NCBI RefSeq assembly: GCF_022869825.1
Contig: NZ_CP094971.1
Coordinates: forward strand, 1,613,501 to 1,677,500
Direction of reading: 5' to 3'
Length of the DNA: 64,000 nt
Source of the DNA: Clostridium sp. BJN0001
GTDB taxonomy: Bacteria; Bacillota; Clostridia; Clostridiales; Clostridiaceae
Part shown: one piece after another, positions 26,926-35,439 of the stretch
How positions within the stretch are numbered: position 1 is the first letter of the stretch
Layout of the letters: each line of letters begins with the position of its first letter
Translations under genes and position numbers: made by a program
Notes under the pieces: generated by a model
Databases searched by the model: none
Told to the model about the DNA's origin: nothing
Seen by the model: the letters and a program-made list of their open reading frames with translations, nothing else

Positions 26926-26954
26926 ATAATATTATATTATCTTTAAATCGTCAA
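26926..26954 (-). promoter_or_regulatory. sigma-A promoter of acpP
   Basis: TTGACG (26949-26954), a 17-base spacer and TATTAT (26926-26931) on the minus strand lie about 30 bases before the acpP start. The -10 overlaps a small palindrome, GATAATATAATATTATC. Confidence 0.7.
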
Positions 26955-26984
26955 TATCGTTTAATACAATATTTCAAAAAAATT

Positions 26985-27977
26985 TTATTTAATTGTATTT
27001 TTTATCTCATTTATTACATCTGTTTTATAAAAAATGATTGATTGTTTTATTGCATTTTTTATTGCTTTAGCATCTGAACTTCCATGAGCTTTTATACAAA
27101 TACCATCTACTCCTAAAAATGGAGCTCCTCCGACTTCTTTGTAATCAAATTTCTTTAAAATCCTTTTTAAAACAGGTTTTAAAAGTAATACTCCAAATTT
27201 AGAAATTACTGATGATTTCATTATCTCATCTTTAATCATTCCTAAAATATTAGTTGCTGCGCCTTCATACATTTTAAGTGCTGTATTTCCTACAAATCCA
27301 TCACTTACTAAAATGTTAGTATTTCCTGTAGGTACTTCTCTAGGTTCAATATTACCAATAAAATTTAATTTTTCCTCTTTTCCCAAAAGTTCATATGCTG
27401 CTTTTGTAAGTTCATTTCCCTTTTCTTTTTCTTCACCTATATTAATAAGTCCTATAGAGGGATTATTGATATTAAACACGTTTTTATAATAAATCATACC
27501 CATTTTTGCAAACTGGACAAGATACTCTTTTTTACAATCCACATTTGCACCAACGTCAACTATCATAAAGCTGCCATTTCTGCCAGGAATAATAGGAGCA
27601 AGTGCAGGTCTTAAAACTCCTTTAATTCTTCCAACTATAAGAGTACAACCGGCTAAAAATGCGCCAGTACTTCCTGCTGAAATAATTGCATCGCATGTTC
27701 CATCTTTTACAAGATCCATTGCTTTTACAAGGCTTGAATCTTTTTTCTTCTTTAGCGCCATAACAGGATGATCATGTGTTGAAATAACTTCCTTGCAGTC
27801 AATAATCTTCAATCTATTTTTATCATATGATAAACTTGATAATTGCTTTAAAATAGCATCTTTATTTCCTGTTATATAAATTTCTATGTCTTTATATTCA
27901 TTAAGAGCGTCAATTGCGCCATAAGCTACTGCTTTTGGTGCATTATCTCCACCCATTCCATCTATAGCAATTTTCAT
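26985..27977 (-). CDS. plsX: phosphate acyltransferase PlsX
   Basis: PlsX converts acyl-ACP to acyl-phosphate, feeding PlsY in phospholipid synthesis at the membrane surface. The 330-residue protein begins [21 protein letters not shown]. It has [50 protein letters not shown] and [19 protein letters not shown] near residue 215. It lies in the familiar yceD-rpmF-plsX-acpP order. A terminator separates it from rpmF and a promoter of acpP follows. Confidence 0.98.
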   Translation of the reverse strand: MKIAIDGMGGDNAPKAVAYGAIDALNEYKDIEIYITGNKDAILKQLSSLSYDKNRLKIIDCKEVISTHDHPVMALKKKKDSSLVKAMDLVKDGTCDAIISAGSTGAFLAGCTLIVGRIKGVLRPALAPIIPGRNGSFMIVDVGANVDCKKEYLVQFAKMGMIYYKNVFNINNPSIGLINIGEEKEKGNELTKAAYELLGKEEKLNFIGNIEPREVPTGNTNILVSDGFVGNTALKMYEGAATNILGMIKDEIMKSSVISKFGVLLLKPVLKRILKKFDYKEVGGAPFLGVDGICIKAHGSSDAKAIKNAIKQSIIFYKTDVINEIKNTIK

Positions 27978-28035
27978 ACTATCACCTCTTAAAAATCGGG
28001 CTACATCTTAATTTAAGAAAAATTTACTAATAAAT

Positions 28036-28068
28036 AATAAAAGAAAGCCTTAAAGACTTTCTTTTATT
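28036..28068 (-). terminator. intrinsic terminator after rpmF
   Basis: AATAAAAGAAAG and its complement form a 12-base-pair stem around a nine-base loop. It is AT-rich and followed on the minus strand by TATTTATTAG. It may only attenuate transcription into plsX. Confidence 0.7.
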
Positions 28069-28080
28069 AAGACCAAATGT

Positions 28081-28263
28081 CTATTTATCAGTAGCTACAA
28101 CTTCCTTACCATCGTAATAACCACAGTTTTTGCATACTCTATGAGCAAGTTTCATTTCATGACATTGTGGGCATTCTACGATACCTGGTAAACTTGTTTT
28201 AAATGTCTGAGCTCTTCTTCTCTTAGTTCTTCCACTACATTGTTTTCTTGCTGGACATCCCAT
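28081..28263 (-). CDS. rpmF: 50S ribosomal protein L32
   Basis: L32 is a small zinc-ribbon protein of the large subunit. The 60-residue product has TFKTSLPGIVECPQCHEMKLAHRVCKNCGYYDGKEV with two Cys pairs, the zinc-binding form. The N-terminal tail reads MGCPARKQCSGRTKRRRAQ, with two additional cysteines and fewer basic residues than the usual tail. It follows yceD by five bases, the almost universal yceD-rpmF pair, and shares its promoter. Confidence 0.97.
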   Translation of the reverse strand: MGCPARKQCSGRTKRRRAQTFKTSLPGIVECPQCHEMKLAHRVCKNCGYYDGKEVVATDK

Positions 28264-28268
28264 TTATA

Positions 28269-28778
28269 CTACACCTCCTTATTGTTAAACAGACTCTTTA
28301 AAGATTCAAGACGTATATCTACATCTTCTTTCTGACAGTTACACTTATTGTAATTTAAATTACAACCACAAACTTGACAGATACCTTTACAGTCGTCTTT
28401 ACATAATCTCTTGATTGGTAAGCTAGAAATAATACTTTTCTGAGCTATTTCTGTGACGTCTATTACATCATCACTCACAACAGTTACATCTTCTTCATCA
28501 AAAAGCGATTCATCTGTTGTAAACCTTTCTTCTATATCAATATCTACTGGATAGATAAAGGCTTCTAAACACCTAGAACATCTCATTTTTAAATTTGTTT
28601 TTATATTTGCTTTTAGAACTATTATATCAGATTCTGATGTTACTTCTCCAGTTATTTTGCATGGTGAATCATACTTAATAACATCACCTTCAAATTCAAA
28701 ATCAGAACCGTTATATTCATAATCAACAACCTTATGTCTACTATCTTTTGAAACAAAATCTGAAATTCGAATCTCCAT
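28269..28778 (-). CDS. yceD: YceD family protein (DUF177)
   Basis: YceD proteins are encoded beside rpmF in most bacteria and have been tied to 23S rRNA accumulation or processing. The 169-residue product has an N-terminal beta-rich part and a central CSRCLEAFIYPVDIDIEERF motif typical of DUF177. The cysteine-rich end is CKDDCKGICQVCGCNLN and CNCQK, as in the metal-binding Firmicute version. A near-perfect promoter lies about 43 bases upstream. Molecular function is not settled. Confidence 0.93.
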   Translation of the reverse strand: MEIRISDFVSKDSRHKVVDYEYNGSDFEFEGDVIKYDSPCKITGEVTSESDIIVLKANIKTNLKMRCSRCLEAFIYPVDIDIEERFTTDESLFDEEDVTVVSDDVIDVTEIAQKSIISSLPIKRLCKDDCKGICQVCGCNLNYNKCNCQKEDVDIRLESLKSLFNNKEV

Positions 28779-28819
28779 AACTACTCCTTAAATCAAAAAA
28801 TCATAAAACAAACAACTTC

Positions 28820-28848
28820 ATTATATAAATTAGATGTACAAAAGTCAA
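28820..28848 (-). promoter_or_regulatory. strong sigma-A promoter of yceD-rpmF
   Basis: TTGACT (28843-28848), a 17-base spacer and a perfect TATAAT (28820-28825) on the minus strand lie between ackA and yceD. Confidence 0.9.
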
Positions 28849-28866
28849 GTAAATTATTTTAATTTT

Positions 28867-30069
28867 CTACTTTACAAGTTCTAATGTTTCTTTTGCAATC
28901 ATTAATTCTTCATTAGTTGGGATTACAAATGCCTTAACTTTTGATGATGGTTTTGTAATTTCCATTCCATCTCCAACTTCTTGGTTATCATTCTTCTTCT
29001 TATCTAATTCTAATCCTAAATATTCCATATCAGATAATGCTCTTACTCTTATTTCTGGAGCATGTTCTCCGATTCCTGCAGTAAATACTATTGCATCTAC
29101 TCCATTCATTGCAGCAGCATAAGCACCAATCTGCTTCTTTATCTGATATCCATACATATCCATTGTAAGTTCTGCTCTTTTGTTATTATCATTATTAACT
29201 GCACTTCTTATATCTCTAAAATCTGTTCCAACTCCAGATACTCCAAGAACTCCAGATTTCTTATTTAAAAGATCATCAACTTCGTCTACTGACATATGCT
29301 TTTCTTTTTGAAGATATGTCACAATTGCAGGATCAAGGCTTCCTGATCTTGAACCCATTATGATTCCATCAAGAGGTGTAAAGCCCATTGTTGTATCGAT
29401 TGACTTTCCTTTTTCTACTGCAGTAACACTTACTCCGTTTCCTAAATGACATGTTATTATCTTTAAATCCTTTATGTCTTTATTCATTCTTTCAGCTACT
29501 TTATGTGCTACATACTTATGTGATGTTCCGTGGAATCCATATTTTCTTATATGATCTTTTTCATAATATTCATATGGAAGCGCATACATAAATGCTTTTT
29601 GTGGCATTGTCTGATGAAATGCTGTATCAAAAACTGCAACCATAGGAGTTTTTTTCATAAGCTTTTGACAAGCCTTAATTCCTATTATATTAGGTGGATT
29701 ATGAAGTGGTGCAAGCTTTGTAAATTCATCAAGATTTTTAATAACTGAATCATCTATAATAACTGATTTAGCATATTTTTCTCCGCCATGAACTACTCTA
29801 TGTCCTACAGCTGTTATCTCATCCATAGACTTAATTACTCCGCTGTTTTCATCAACAAGACTCTTTAATACAAGTTCAATTGCATCCTGATGATTTTTAA
29901 GAGGAGTTTCAACTACATATTTATCTTTGCCTTTTACTTTTTGTGTAAGTATTGAACCTTTAATTCCAATTCTTTCAACTAAACCTTTTGCAAGTGCATC
30001 CTGAGTTTGCATATCAATAAGCTGATACTTAAGTGATGAACTTCCACAATTTATAACTAATACCTTCAT
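28867..30069 (-). CDS. ackA: acetate kinase
   Basis: AckA makes ATP and acetate from acetyl phosphate, the main energy-yielding step of many clostridial fermentations. The 400-residue protein begins [19 protein letters not shown]. It has [65 protein letters not shown] and [13 protein letters not shown]. Length and motifs are standard. It follows pta by 32 bases, giving a pta-ackA operon behind a promoter with an upstream CodY-like box. Confidence 0.99.
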   Translation of the reverse strand: MKVLVINCGSSSLKYQLIDMQTQDALAKGLVERIGIKGSILTQKVKGKDKYVVETPLKNHQDAIELVLKSLVDENSGVIKSMDEITAVGHRVVHGGEKYAKSVIIDDSVIKNLDEFTKLAPLHNPPNIIGIKACQKLMKKTPMVAVFDTAFHQTMPQKAFMYALPYEYYEKDHIRKYGFHGTSHKYVAHKVAERMNKDIKDLKIITCHLGNGVSVTAVEKGKSIDTTMGFTPLDGIIMGSRSGSLDPAIVTYLQKEKHMSVDEVDDLLNKKSGVLGVSGVGTDFRDIRSAVNNDNNKRAELTMDMYGYQIKKQIGAYAAAMNGVDAIVFTAGIGEHAPEIRVRALSDMEYLGLELDKKKNDNQEVGDGMEITKPSSKVKAFVIPTNEELMIAKETLELVK

Positions 30070-30101
30070 TTAAACTATCCTTTCTTTCATTAAAATCTGC
30101 A

Positions 30102-31106
30102 TTATTTAATAATATTTTGCGCCTGCACTGCTGTAAGTGCAACAACATTTACTATATCATCAGAGCTACAACCTCTTGAAAGATCATTAACAGGTTTTGC
30201 AAATCCTTGACAAATAGGTCCTATAGCATCTGCATTTGCAAATCTCTGAACCAATTTGTATCCAATGTTACCAGATTGAAGATCTGGGAAGATTAAAACG
30301 TTTGCTTTTCCTGCTACCTTGCTATTTGGTGCTTTCTGATCTGCAACTTTTTTAACGATTGCAGCATCAAGTTGAAGTTCTCCATCAATTAATAAATCAG
30401 GTCTTAGCTTTCTTGCCTTTTCTGTTGCATTTCTAACTTTATCAACTAATTCATTATCTGCACTTCCCATTGTTGAAAATGATAACATTGCGACCCTTGG
30501 CTTCATATTACACAAATTAGTTGCGGTCTCTGCCGTCTGTACTGCAATAGCAGCTAACTGATCTTCTGTCGGATTAGGATTTACTGCGCAATCTGAAAAT
30601 ATTAAAGTTCCATCATCGCCATAGTTTGATCCCGGTACCTTCATTATGAAGAAGCTTGATACAACTGAAGCATTTTTAGCTGTTTTTATTATTTGAAGAC
30701 CTGGTCTTAATAAATCTCCTGTTGTATGAATTGCTCCAGATACCATTCCATCAGCATCATCTGATTTTACCATCATTGTACCAAAATATAACGGATCTCT
30801 TACTATTCTTTCAGCTTTTTCCATAGTAATTCCCTTTTTCTTTCTAAGTTCATAGAAAGCTTCTATATATTTAGTTAACTCAGGAGATTCTTCTGGATTA
30901 ATAATTTCAATTTCTGACAAATCAATATCAAGTCTGTGTGCTTGATCTAAAATCTCATCTTTCCTTCCAATTAAAATAGGATCTGCAAGTCCTAATTTTT
31001 TTATTTTAGCTGCAGCCTCAACATTTCTCTCCTCGCTGCCTTCTGCAAGAACTATTCTTTTTTTATCTTTTTTAGCAGCGCTCCATATTTTTTTCATAAG
31101 ATCCAT
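30102..31106 (-). CDS. pta: phosphate acetyltransferase
   Basis: Pta converts acetyl-CoA and phosphate to acetyl phosphate, feeding AckA. The 334-residue protein is the short form with only the catalytic domain. It has RIVLAEGSEERNVEAAAKI, DPLYFGTMMVKSDDADGMVSGAIHTTGDLLRP, FSDCAVNPNPT and FPDLQSGNIGYKLVQR. A GGGGG ribosome site lies ten bases before the ATG. It heads pta-ackA. The 251-base gap to tmcAL holds its promoter and a 12-of-15 CodY-box match, fitting known CodY activation of acetate genes in Bacillus. Confidence 0.99.
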   Translation of the reverse strand: MDLMKKIWSAAKKDKKRIVLAEGSEERNVEAAAKIKKLGLADPILIGRKDEILDQAHRLDIDLSEIEIINPEESPELTKYIEAFYELRKKKGITMEKAERIVRDPLYFGTMMVKSDDADGMVSGAIHTTGDLLRPGLQIIKTAKNASVVSSFFIMKVPGSNYGDDGTLIFSDCAVNPNPTEDQLAAIAVQTAETATNLCNMKPRVAMLSFSTMGSADNELVDKVRNATEKARKLRPDLLIDGELQLDAAIVKKVADQKAPNSKVAGKANVLIFPDLQSGNIGYKLVQRFANADAIGPICQGFAKPVNDLSRGCSSDDIVNVVALTAVQAQNIIK

Positions 31107-31148
31107 ATAAATGCATCCCCCTTTAAAATCAACATATCTCTCCTAATT

Positions 31149-31178
31149 AATATACTCCTTTATATATAGTATTTTCAA
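31149..31178 (-). promoter_or_regulatory. probable promoter of pta-ackA
   Basis: TTGAAA (31173-31178) and TATATT (31149-31154) on the minus strand are separated by 18 bases. An overlapping GTATAT would give 17. It is the best candidate in this very AT-rich gap. Confidence 0.55.
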
Positions 31179-31215
31179 CCTTTTAAAAGTATAAAATTAA
31201 ATTCATATCAATCAG

Positions 31216-31230
31216 AATTTTCAGAATTCT
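31216..31230 (-). promoter_or_regulatory. CodY-like box upstream of pta-ackA
   Basis: The plus strand reads AATTTTCAGAATTCT, matching 12 of 15 positions of the CodY consensus AATTTTCWGAAAATT. It lies about 38 bases upstream of the pta -35, an activator-type position. This resembles CodY activation of ackA in Bacillus subtilis; regulation here is inferred. Confidence 0.55.
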
Positions 31231-31357
31231 TCTGCTATACACTGTAAATACATAATTTTTCTTAATTTTTTTTAATATTTTAATTTATTTCTTTATTTTT
31301 AATGATAAAACATTTAATAAATTATATAATATATCTTATTAGACTTTATTTTTTTAT

Positions 31358-32569
31358 TTGGGAGTGATAATTATAATAACAGGAATAATTACCGAATACA
31401 ATCCTTTTCATAAAGGTCATGAGTATCATCTTAAAATGGCAAAAAAAGACACACATGCTCAATATATAGTATGTGTAATGAGTGGAAATTTTATGCAAAG
31501 AGGCATACCTTCTATTATAGATAAATGGGAAAGAACTAAAATGGCTCTTAAAAATGGAGTTGACCTTGTAATAGAACTTCCTTGCATTTATGCAGTTTCA
31601 TCTGCTGAAGCCTTTGCATTTGGAGGTATTTCGCTTTTAAACAATCTAAATATAATTGATAATATATATTTTGGAAGTGAAAACGGTAATATTAATGACC
31701 TATCTCTAGCGGCAGATGTATTTAATAATGAACCAGATGAATTTAAACATTATTTAAAAAACTTCCTTAAGGAAGGTCTTCCTTATCATACAAGTAGAAC
31801 TTTAGCACTAAAAAAATATTCATCTTATGATATAGATGAATATCTTTTGTCTAAGTCAAATAACATACTGGCAATTGAATATATAAAATCAATAAAAAAG
31901 CTAAATAGTTCAATAAATTATATGACTACAAAAAGAAAAGGTGCTTCTTACAATTCTTTTAATACTAAAACCGAATTTGCATCTGCAACTTCAATACGTA
32001 ATCTTATAATGAATAATGATATTAATAAAGCATCCGAATTTCTTACACCCGAGAGCTTTGAAATATTAAATAAACTTATAGATAAAAATTATAAATTTAC
32101 ATATGCAGAAGATATGTATAACTATATACGCTTTAAAATTTTAACTGATTCAGAAAGTTTAAAAAATATTCCAGATGTTACAGAAGGTCTTGACAAAAAG
32201 ATAGAAAAAGAAATTTTAAACTCTTCATCTTTAAATGAGCTTATTTTAAATATAAAAAGCAAAAGATATACTTATACTAGAATAAGTCGAATTTTAACTC
32301 AGTTCTTCCTTGGATTTGAAAAATATCCAATTAAAGATCTCTCAAAAAAAGAAGCTTCTTATGCACGAATTTTAGGTTTTAATAAAAACGGACGTATTCT
32401 TTTAAAAGATATAAAAAACAAATCAAATATTAATCTTATAACTAAGTTTCCGAAGCACTTAGATAATGATTATTTAAAGCTTGATCTTAATTCAACCAAA
32501 TGTTATTCATTAATAAATCCACAGATTCGTCCAAATGAAGATTATTTTAGATCTCCAATTATAATTTAA
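31358..32569 (+). CDS. tmcAL: tRNA(Met) cytidine acetate ligase
   Basis: TmcAL (YlbM) forms N4-acetylcytidine at the wobble base of elongator tRNA-Met from acetate and ATP. The protein has GIITEYNPFHKGHEYHL, a nucleotidyltransferase HxGH motif, then CVMSGNFMQRG, ELPCIYAVSSAEAFAFG and a Lys-rich central part. The start is unclear. The listed TTG has no ribosome site before it, and GGGAGTG covers a GTG at 31364. Relatives begin just before TGIITEYNPF, so a non-standard ATT or ATA start at 31370-31378 is possible. It is the first of two plus-strand genes, ahead of ylbJ. Confidence 0.92.
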   Translation: MGVIIIITGIITEYNPFHKGHEYHLKMAKKDTHAQYIVCVMSGNFMQRGIPSIIDKWERTKMALKNGVDLVIELPCIYAVSSAEAFAFGGISLLNNLNIIDNIYFGSENGNINDLSLAADVFNNEPDEFKHYLKNFLKEGLPYHTSRTLALKKYSSYDIDEYLLSKSNNILAIEYIKSIKKLNSSINYMTTKRKGASYNSFNTKTEFASATSIRNLIMNNDINKASEFLTPESFEILNKLIDKNYKFTYAEDMYNYIRFKILTDSESLKNIPDVTEGLDKKIEKEILNSSSLNELILNIKSKRYTYTRISRILTQFFLGFEKYPIKDLSKKEASYARILGFNKNGRILLKDIKNKSNINLITKFPKHLDNDYLKLDLNSTKCYSLINPQIRPNEDYFRSPIII

Positions 32570-32628
32570 AATATGTATAATAAACATATAAAACATATGC
32601 ATATATATAACAGATAGGAGGTGTTTTT

Positions 32629-33801
32629 ATGCTTTTTTCTCTGTTTCTACTTTTATGCATAATAGTTTTATCTGTTCTTCTTATAAAGCTTTTAAAATTA
32701 AACAAAAATGTAATTTTGTGTATACTTATTACTATACTTATTGTTATTTTTGTATACAATATTAAAATATCTATAAACGCTGCACTTGAAGGATTTGTTT
32801 TGTGGTACAAAGCTGTTTTGCCAACTACTTTTCCATTCGTCCTTATATGTAATCTTCTTATTGCATATGGTGGAATTGAATTATATTCAAAAATTTTAGG
32901 ACCTTTTTTATGTAAGCCTCTAGGGCTTTCAAAAAATTGTTCTTTTGCAATTGTAGCAAGTATGCTTTGTGGGTATCCTCTTGGAGCAAAATACTCAGCA
33001 GATTTATATAGACAAAAGTATATAGATAAAAAAGAATTTTCTCGTCTTTTAAATATTGCTTCAAACGCAGGACCTATATTTCTTATAGGATCTGTTTCAG
33101 TAGCTATGTTTTCTAATATAAAAGCATCATATGTTCTTCTATTTTCAAGTTATATTTCTGCATTTATAATAGGAATTTTAACTAGAAAAAAGAATATATC
33201 ATCTGATCTTTGTATTAAAAAAGACCAAAATATAAATATAAATTTTGGAAAAGCTATAAAAGATTCTGTTTTTAATAGTCTTGTAACAACTATAATAATA
33301 GGTGGTTTTATTTCAATATTTTCAGTTATAATTACAATTATAAAAAACTCAACATTAATAACTTCACTATTTACTTATATCGAATATATTTTATCTATAT
33401 CTGAAGGTACTTTATATAGTATATTTTTAGGCAGTATTGAATTTACAAATGGATGTAGCATAATATCAAAGCTAAGTACATCACTTAATATAAAACTTAG
33501 TATAGTAAGTTTTTTATGCTCTTTTTCAGGTCTCTCTGCAATTGCTCAAGTAAGTGCTTTTGTAAGTGATATAAAATTTAATTTTAAAAAATATATACTG
33601 CTTAAATTCTTTCAAGGAATTATAAGTTTTTTTATAACATATGCAGTATTAATATTTTTCCCTCTTACTATAAAAGCTTCGAATTTGAATAATATATTTT
33701 TTAGCCCTAATATTATATTTATTATTCTTCCAACTATTGCAATTACATTAATAACAGTATTATTAAAAGCAATGAATAAATTACTTTTTCATATCTTTTA
33801 A
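32629..33801 (+). CDS. ylbJ: YlbJ-like sporulation integral membrane protein
   Basis: YlbJ is a membrane protein of the mother cell during sporulation; in Bacillus it is under sigma-E and is needed for spore-cortex formation. The 390-residue product has about eight to ten hydrophobic segments. It contains the gate-type motif FVLWYKAVLPTTFPFVLICNLL near residue 55, CGYPLGAKYSADLYR and NAGPIFLIGSV. GGAGGTG precedes the start. It follows tmcAL, the same pairing seen in Bacillus (ylbM-ylbJ region). Its last 21 bases overlap the end of the convergent coiled-coil gene. I could not find a clear sigma-E promoter before it. Confidence 0.9.
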   Translation: MLFSLFLLLCIIVLSVLLIKLLKLNKNVILCILITILIVIFVYNIKISINAALEGFVLWYKAVLPTTFPFVLICNLLIAYGGIELYSKILGPFLCKPLGLSKNCSFAIVASMLCGYPLGAKYSADLYRQKYIDKKEFSRLLNIASNAGPIFLIGSVSVAMFSNIKASYVLLFSSYISAFIIGILTRKKNISSDLCIKKDQNININFGKAIKDSVFNSLVTTIIIGGFISIFSVIITIIKNSTLITSLFTYIEYILSISEGTLYSIFLGSIEFTNGCSIISKLSTSLNIKLSIVSFLCSFSGLSAIAQVSAFVSDIKFNFKKYILLKFFQGIISFFITYAVLIFFPLTIKASNLNNIFFSPNIIFIILPTIAITLITVLLKAMNKLLFHIF

Positions 33802-34323
33802 TTCTTTTATGTTATTTTGTATTTCTACTCCTGCACAGTTCATTGTTTTATCAAGTTCTTCAGCCATATTCTGAAATTGAGTTTGAAGATTCTTAATAAG
33901 TTTTTCTTTTTCATTTATTATCTGCTGATCGAGCTCTGATAAAAGTTCTTCTGAATAATCTCTTGATCCAATTCTTATAGCTTTTGCATCTTTTTGTGCA
34001 GAAGCTATAATTTTTTCTCCTCTTATTTTAGCTTCTTTTACTATTAAACTATTCTCAACATTTTGTCTTAGCATATTAGATGTTTCTTTTTTAACATTAT
34101 CATATTCTTTCTTCGCATCTGAAAGAATCCTATCACGTTCATTTACAATCCACTGTGCTTTCTTAAACTGATCAGGAAGATAATTAATTATTTGATCTAT
34201 AATTTCAAGAGCTTCTTTTTTATCAATCATAGCTTTGCTACTCATTGGCACTTTAGGAGAATTATCAATAATATCTTGGAGATATTCCAATAATTCAATA
34301 ACATTAGTATCTATATTTTCCAT
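33781..34323 (-). CDS. coiled-coil protein, sometimes called ATPase-like, unknown function
   Basis: The 180-residue protein is highly charged and mostly helical. It has a short N-terminal helix region (VIELLEYLQDIIDN), then KKEALEIIDQIINYLPDQFKKAQWIVNERDRIL. A coiled coil follows that resembles the b subunit of ATP synthases or DivIVA-like proteins. There are no membrane segments or catalytic motifs. Clostridial relatives lie next to coaD and are sometimes named as ATPase or V-type subunit H, a label I consider based only on coiled-coil similarity. It ends inside the convergent ylbJ reading frame, overlapping by 21 bases. Confidence 0.75.
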   Translation of the reverse strand: MENIDTNVIELLEYLQDIIDNSPKVPMSSKAMIDKKEALEIIDQIINYLPDQFKKAQWIVNERDRILSDAKKEYDNVKKETSNMLRQNVENSLIVKEAKIRGEKIIASAQKDAKAIRIGSRDYSEELLSELDQQIINEKEKLIKNLQTQFQNMAEELDKTMNCAGVEIQNNIKELKDMKK

Positions 34324-34342
34324 TTCATATACCCCCCTCTGG

Positions 34343-34819
34343 CTAACCTATTTTTTTTAATATTTCAGACACTATCTGTTTAGGAACAAATTTATCAATA
34401 CTCCCTCCAAATTCTGCTATCTGTTTTACACATGAAGAACTTATATGTATATTTTCTGCCCTTGCCATCATACAAACCGTTTCAATTTCAGGTTCAAGCT
34501 CTGAATTTACAAGTGCCATTTGAAGTTCATAATCAAAATCTCCTGTTGTTCTAAGTCCTTTTAGTATTACGTTTATATTATTTCTTCTCATAAATTCGAC
34601 TAAAAGACCGTCAAAACAGACTACTTCAACATTATCAATTCCTTTTACAACTTTTTTTATAAGTTCAACACGTTCCTCAATATTAAAAAGATGTCTTTTA
34701 TCAATATTAATAAGTACTGCAACTATTACTTTATCAAATATTTTAGCTCCTCTTTTTATTATATCAAAATGTCCATTTGTAATAGGATCAAAGCTTCCTG
34801 GATAAACTGCTGTTTTCAT
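34343..34819 (-). CDS. coaD: phosphopantetheine adenylyltransferase
   Basis: CoaD joins 4'-phosphopantetheine to AMP in the fourth step of coenzyme A synthesis. The 158-residue protein begins AVYPGSFDPITNGHFDIIKRG with the T/HxGH nucleotide motif. It has LKGLRTTGDFDYELQMALVN and ARAENIHISSSCVKQIAEFGG. It follows rsmD by two bases, a very common pairing. Nothing is unusual. Confidence 0.98.
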   Translation of the reverse strand: MKTAVYPGSFDPITNGHFDIIKRGAKIFDKVIVAVLINIDKRHLFNIEERVELIKKVVKGIDNVEVVCFDGLLVEFMRRNNINVILKGLRTTGDFDYELQMALVNSELEPEIETVCMMARAENIHISSSCVKQIAEFGGSIDKFVPKQIVSEILKKIG

Positions 34820-34821
34820 TT

Positions 34822-35379
34822 TTAATTCTCCTTATTTTTATAATAGCATACAGTCGTATTTCCATACTTTCTGCTTTTAATCAGCTGTATTTTTCCATAT
34901 CCTTCATATATTTCTTCTATAGTATCTATCTTAGTTACTATTATACCACCTTCTTTAAGAAGATTATTATCGTTTATTATAGAAATAGCTTCAGGAATCA
35001 TTTCTTTACAGTATGGTGGATCTATAAACATTATGTTAAATGTAAGTCCATTTTTAGCTAACTTCTTTAAACCTTCATAAGCATCAATCTTTATAGGCTC
35101 ACAAAAATCTTCAAATTTTAAGTTCTTAACATTTTCTTTTAAAAGAGGATACGTTTCATCACTTTTATCAAAAAGATAAACTTTTTTTGCACCTCTACTT
35201 GCACATTCAAGTCCAAGACTTCCTGTTCCTGCAAAAACATCAACGACATTTGCTCCATCTATATAAAACTGTATCGTACTAAACATGGCTTCCTTTACCC
35301 TATCAAGAGTTGGTCTTGTAATCATAGAGCTTGGAGGTATTAGTTTGTGTCCCCTTGCTTTTCCTGCTATTATTCTCAT
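34822..35379 (-). CDS. rsmD: 16S rRNA (guanine(966)-N(2))-methyltransferase RsmD
   Basis: RsmD methylates G966 in the 16S rRNA of the small subunit. The 185-residue protein has RIIAGKARGHKL at the start, RPTLDRVKEAMFSTI and the S-adenosylmethionine loop VDVFAGTGSLGLECASRGA near residue 45. The catalytic motif IMFIDPPYCKE (DPPY) lies near residue 118. It lies between recG and coaD as in many Firmicutes. Confidence 0.97.
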   Translation of the reverse strand: MRIIAGKARGHKLIPPSSMITRPTLDRVKEAMFSTIQFYIDGANVVDVFAGTGSLGLECASRGAKKVYLFDKSDETYPLLKENVKNLKFEDFCEPIKIDAYEGLKKLAKNGLTFNIMFIDPPYCKEMIPEAISIINDNNLLKEGGIIVTKIDTIEEIYEGYGKIQLIKSRKYGNTTVCYYKNKEN

Positions 35380-35439
35380 GATATTATCTCCTTTAACTTA
35401 TATTAAATATATTATCATATAAATACATATTAATTCAAT

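Noticed and set aside
32570..32628. Sigma-E promoter ahead of ylbJ
   Set aside because: A GTATAAT could serve as the -35, but no -10-like sequence lies at the right distance.
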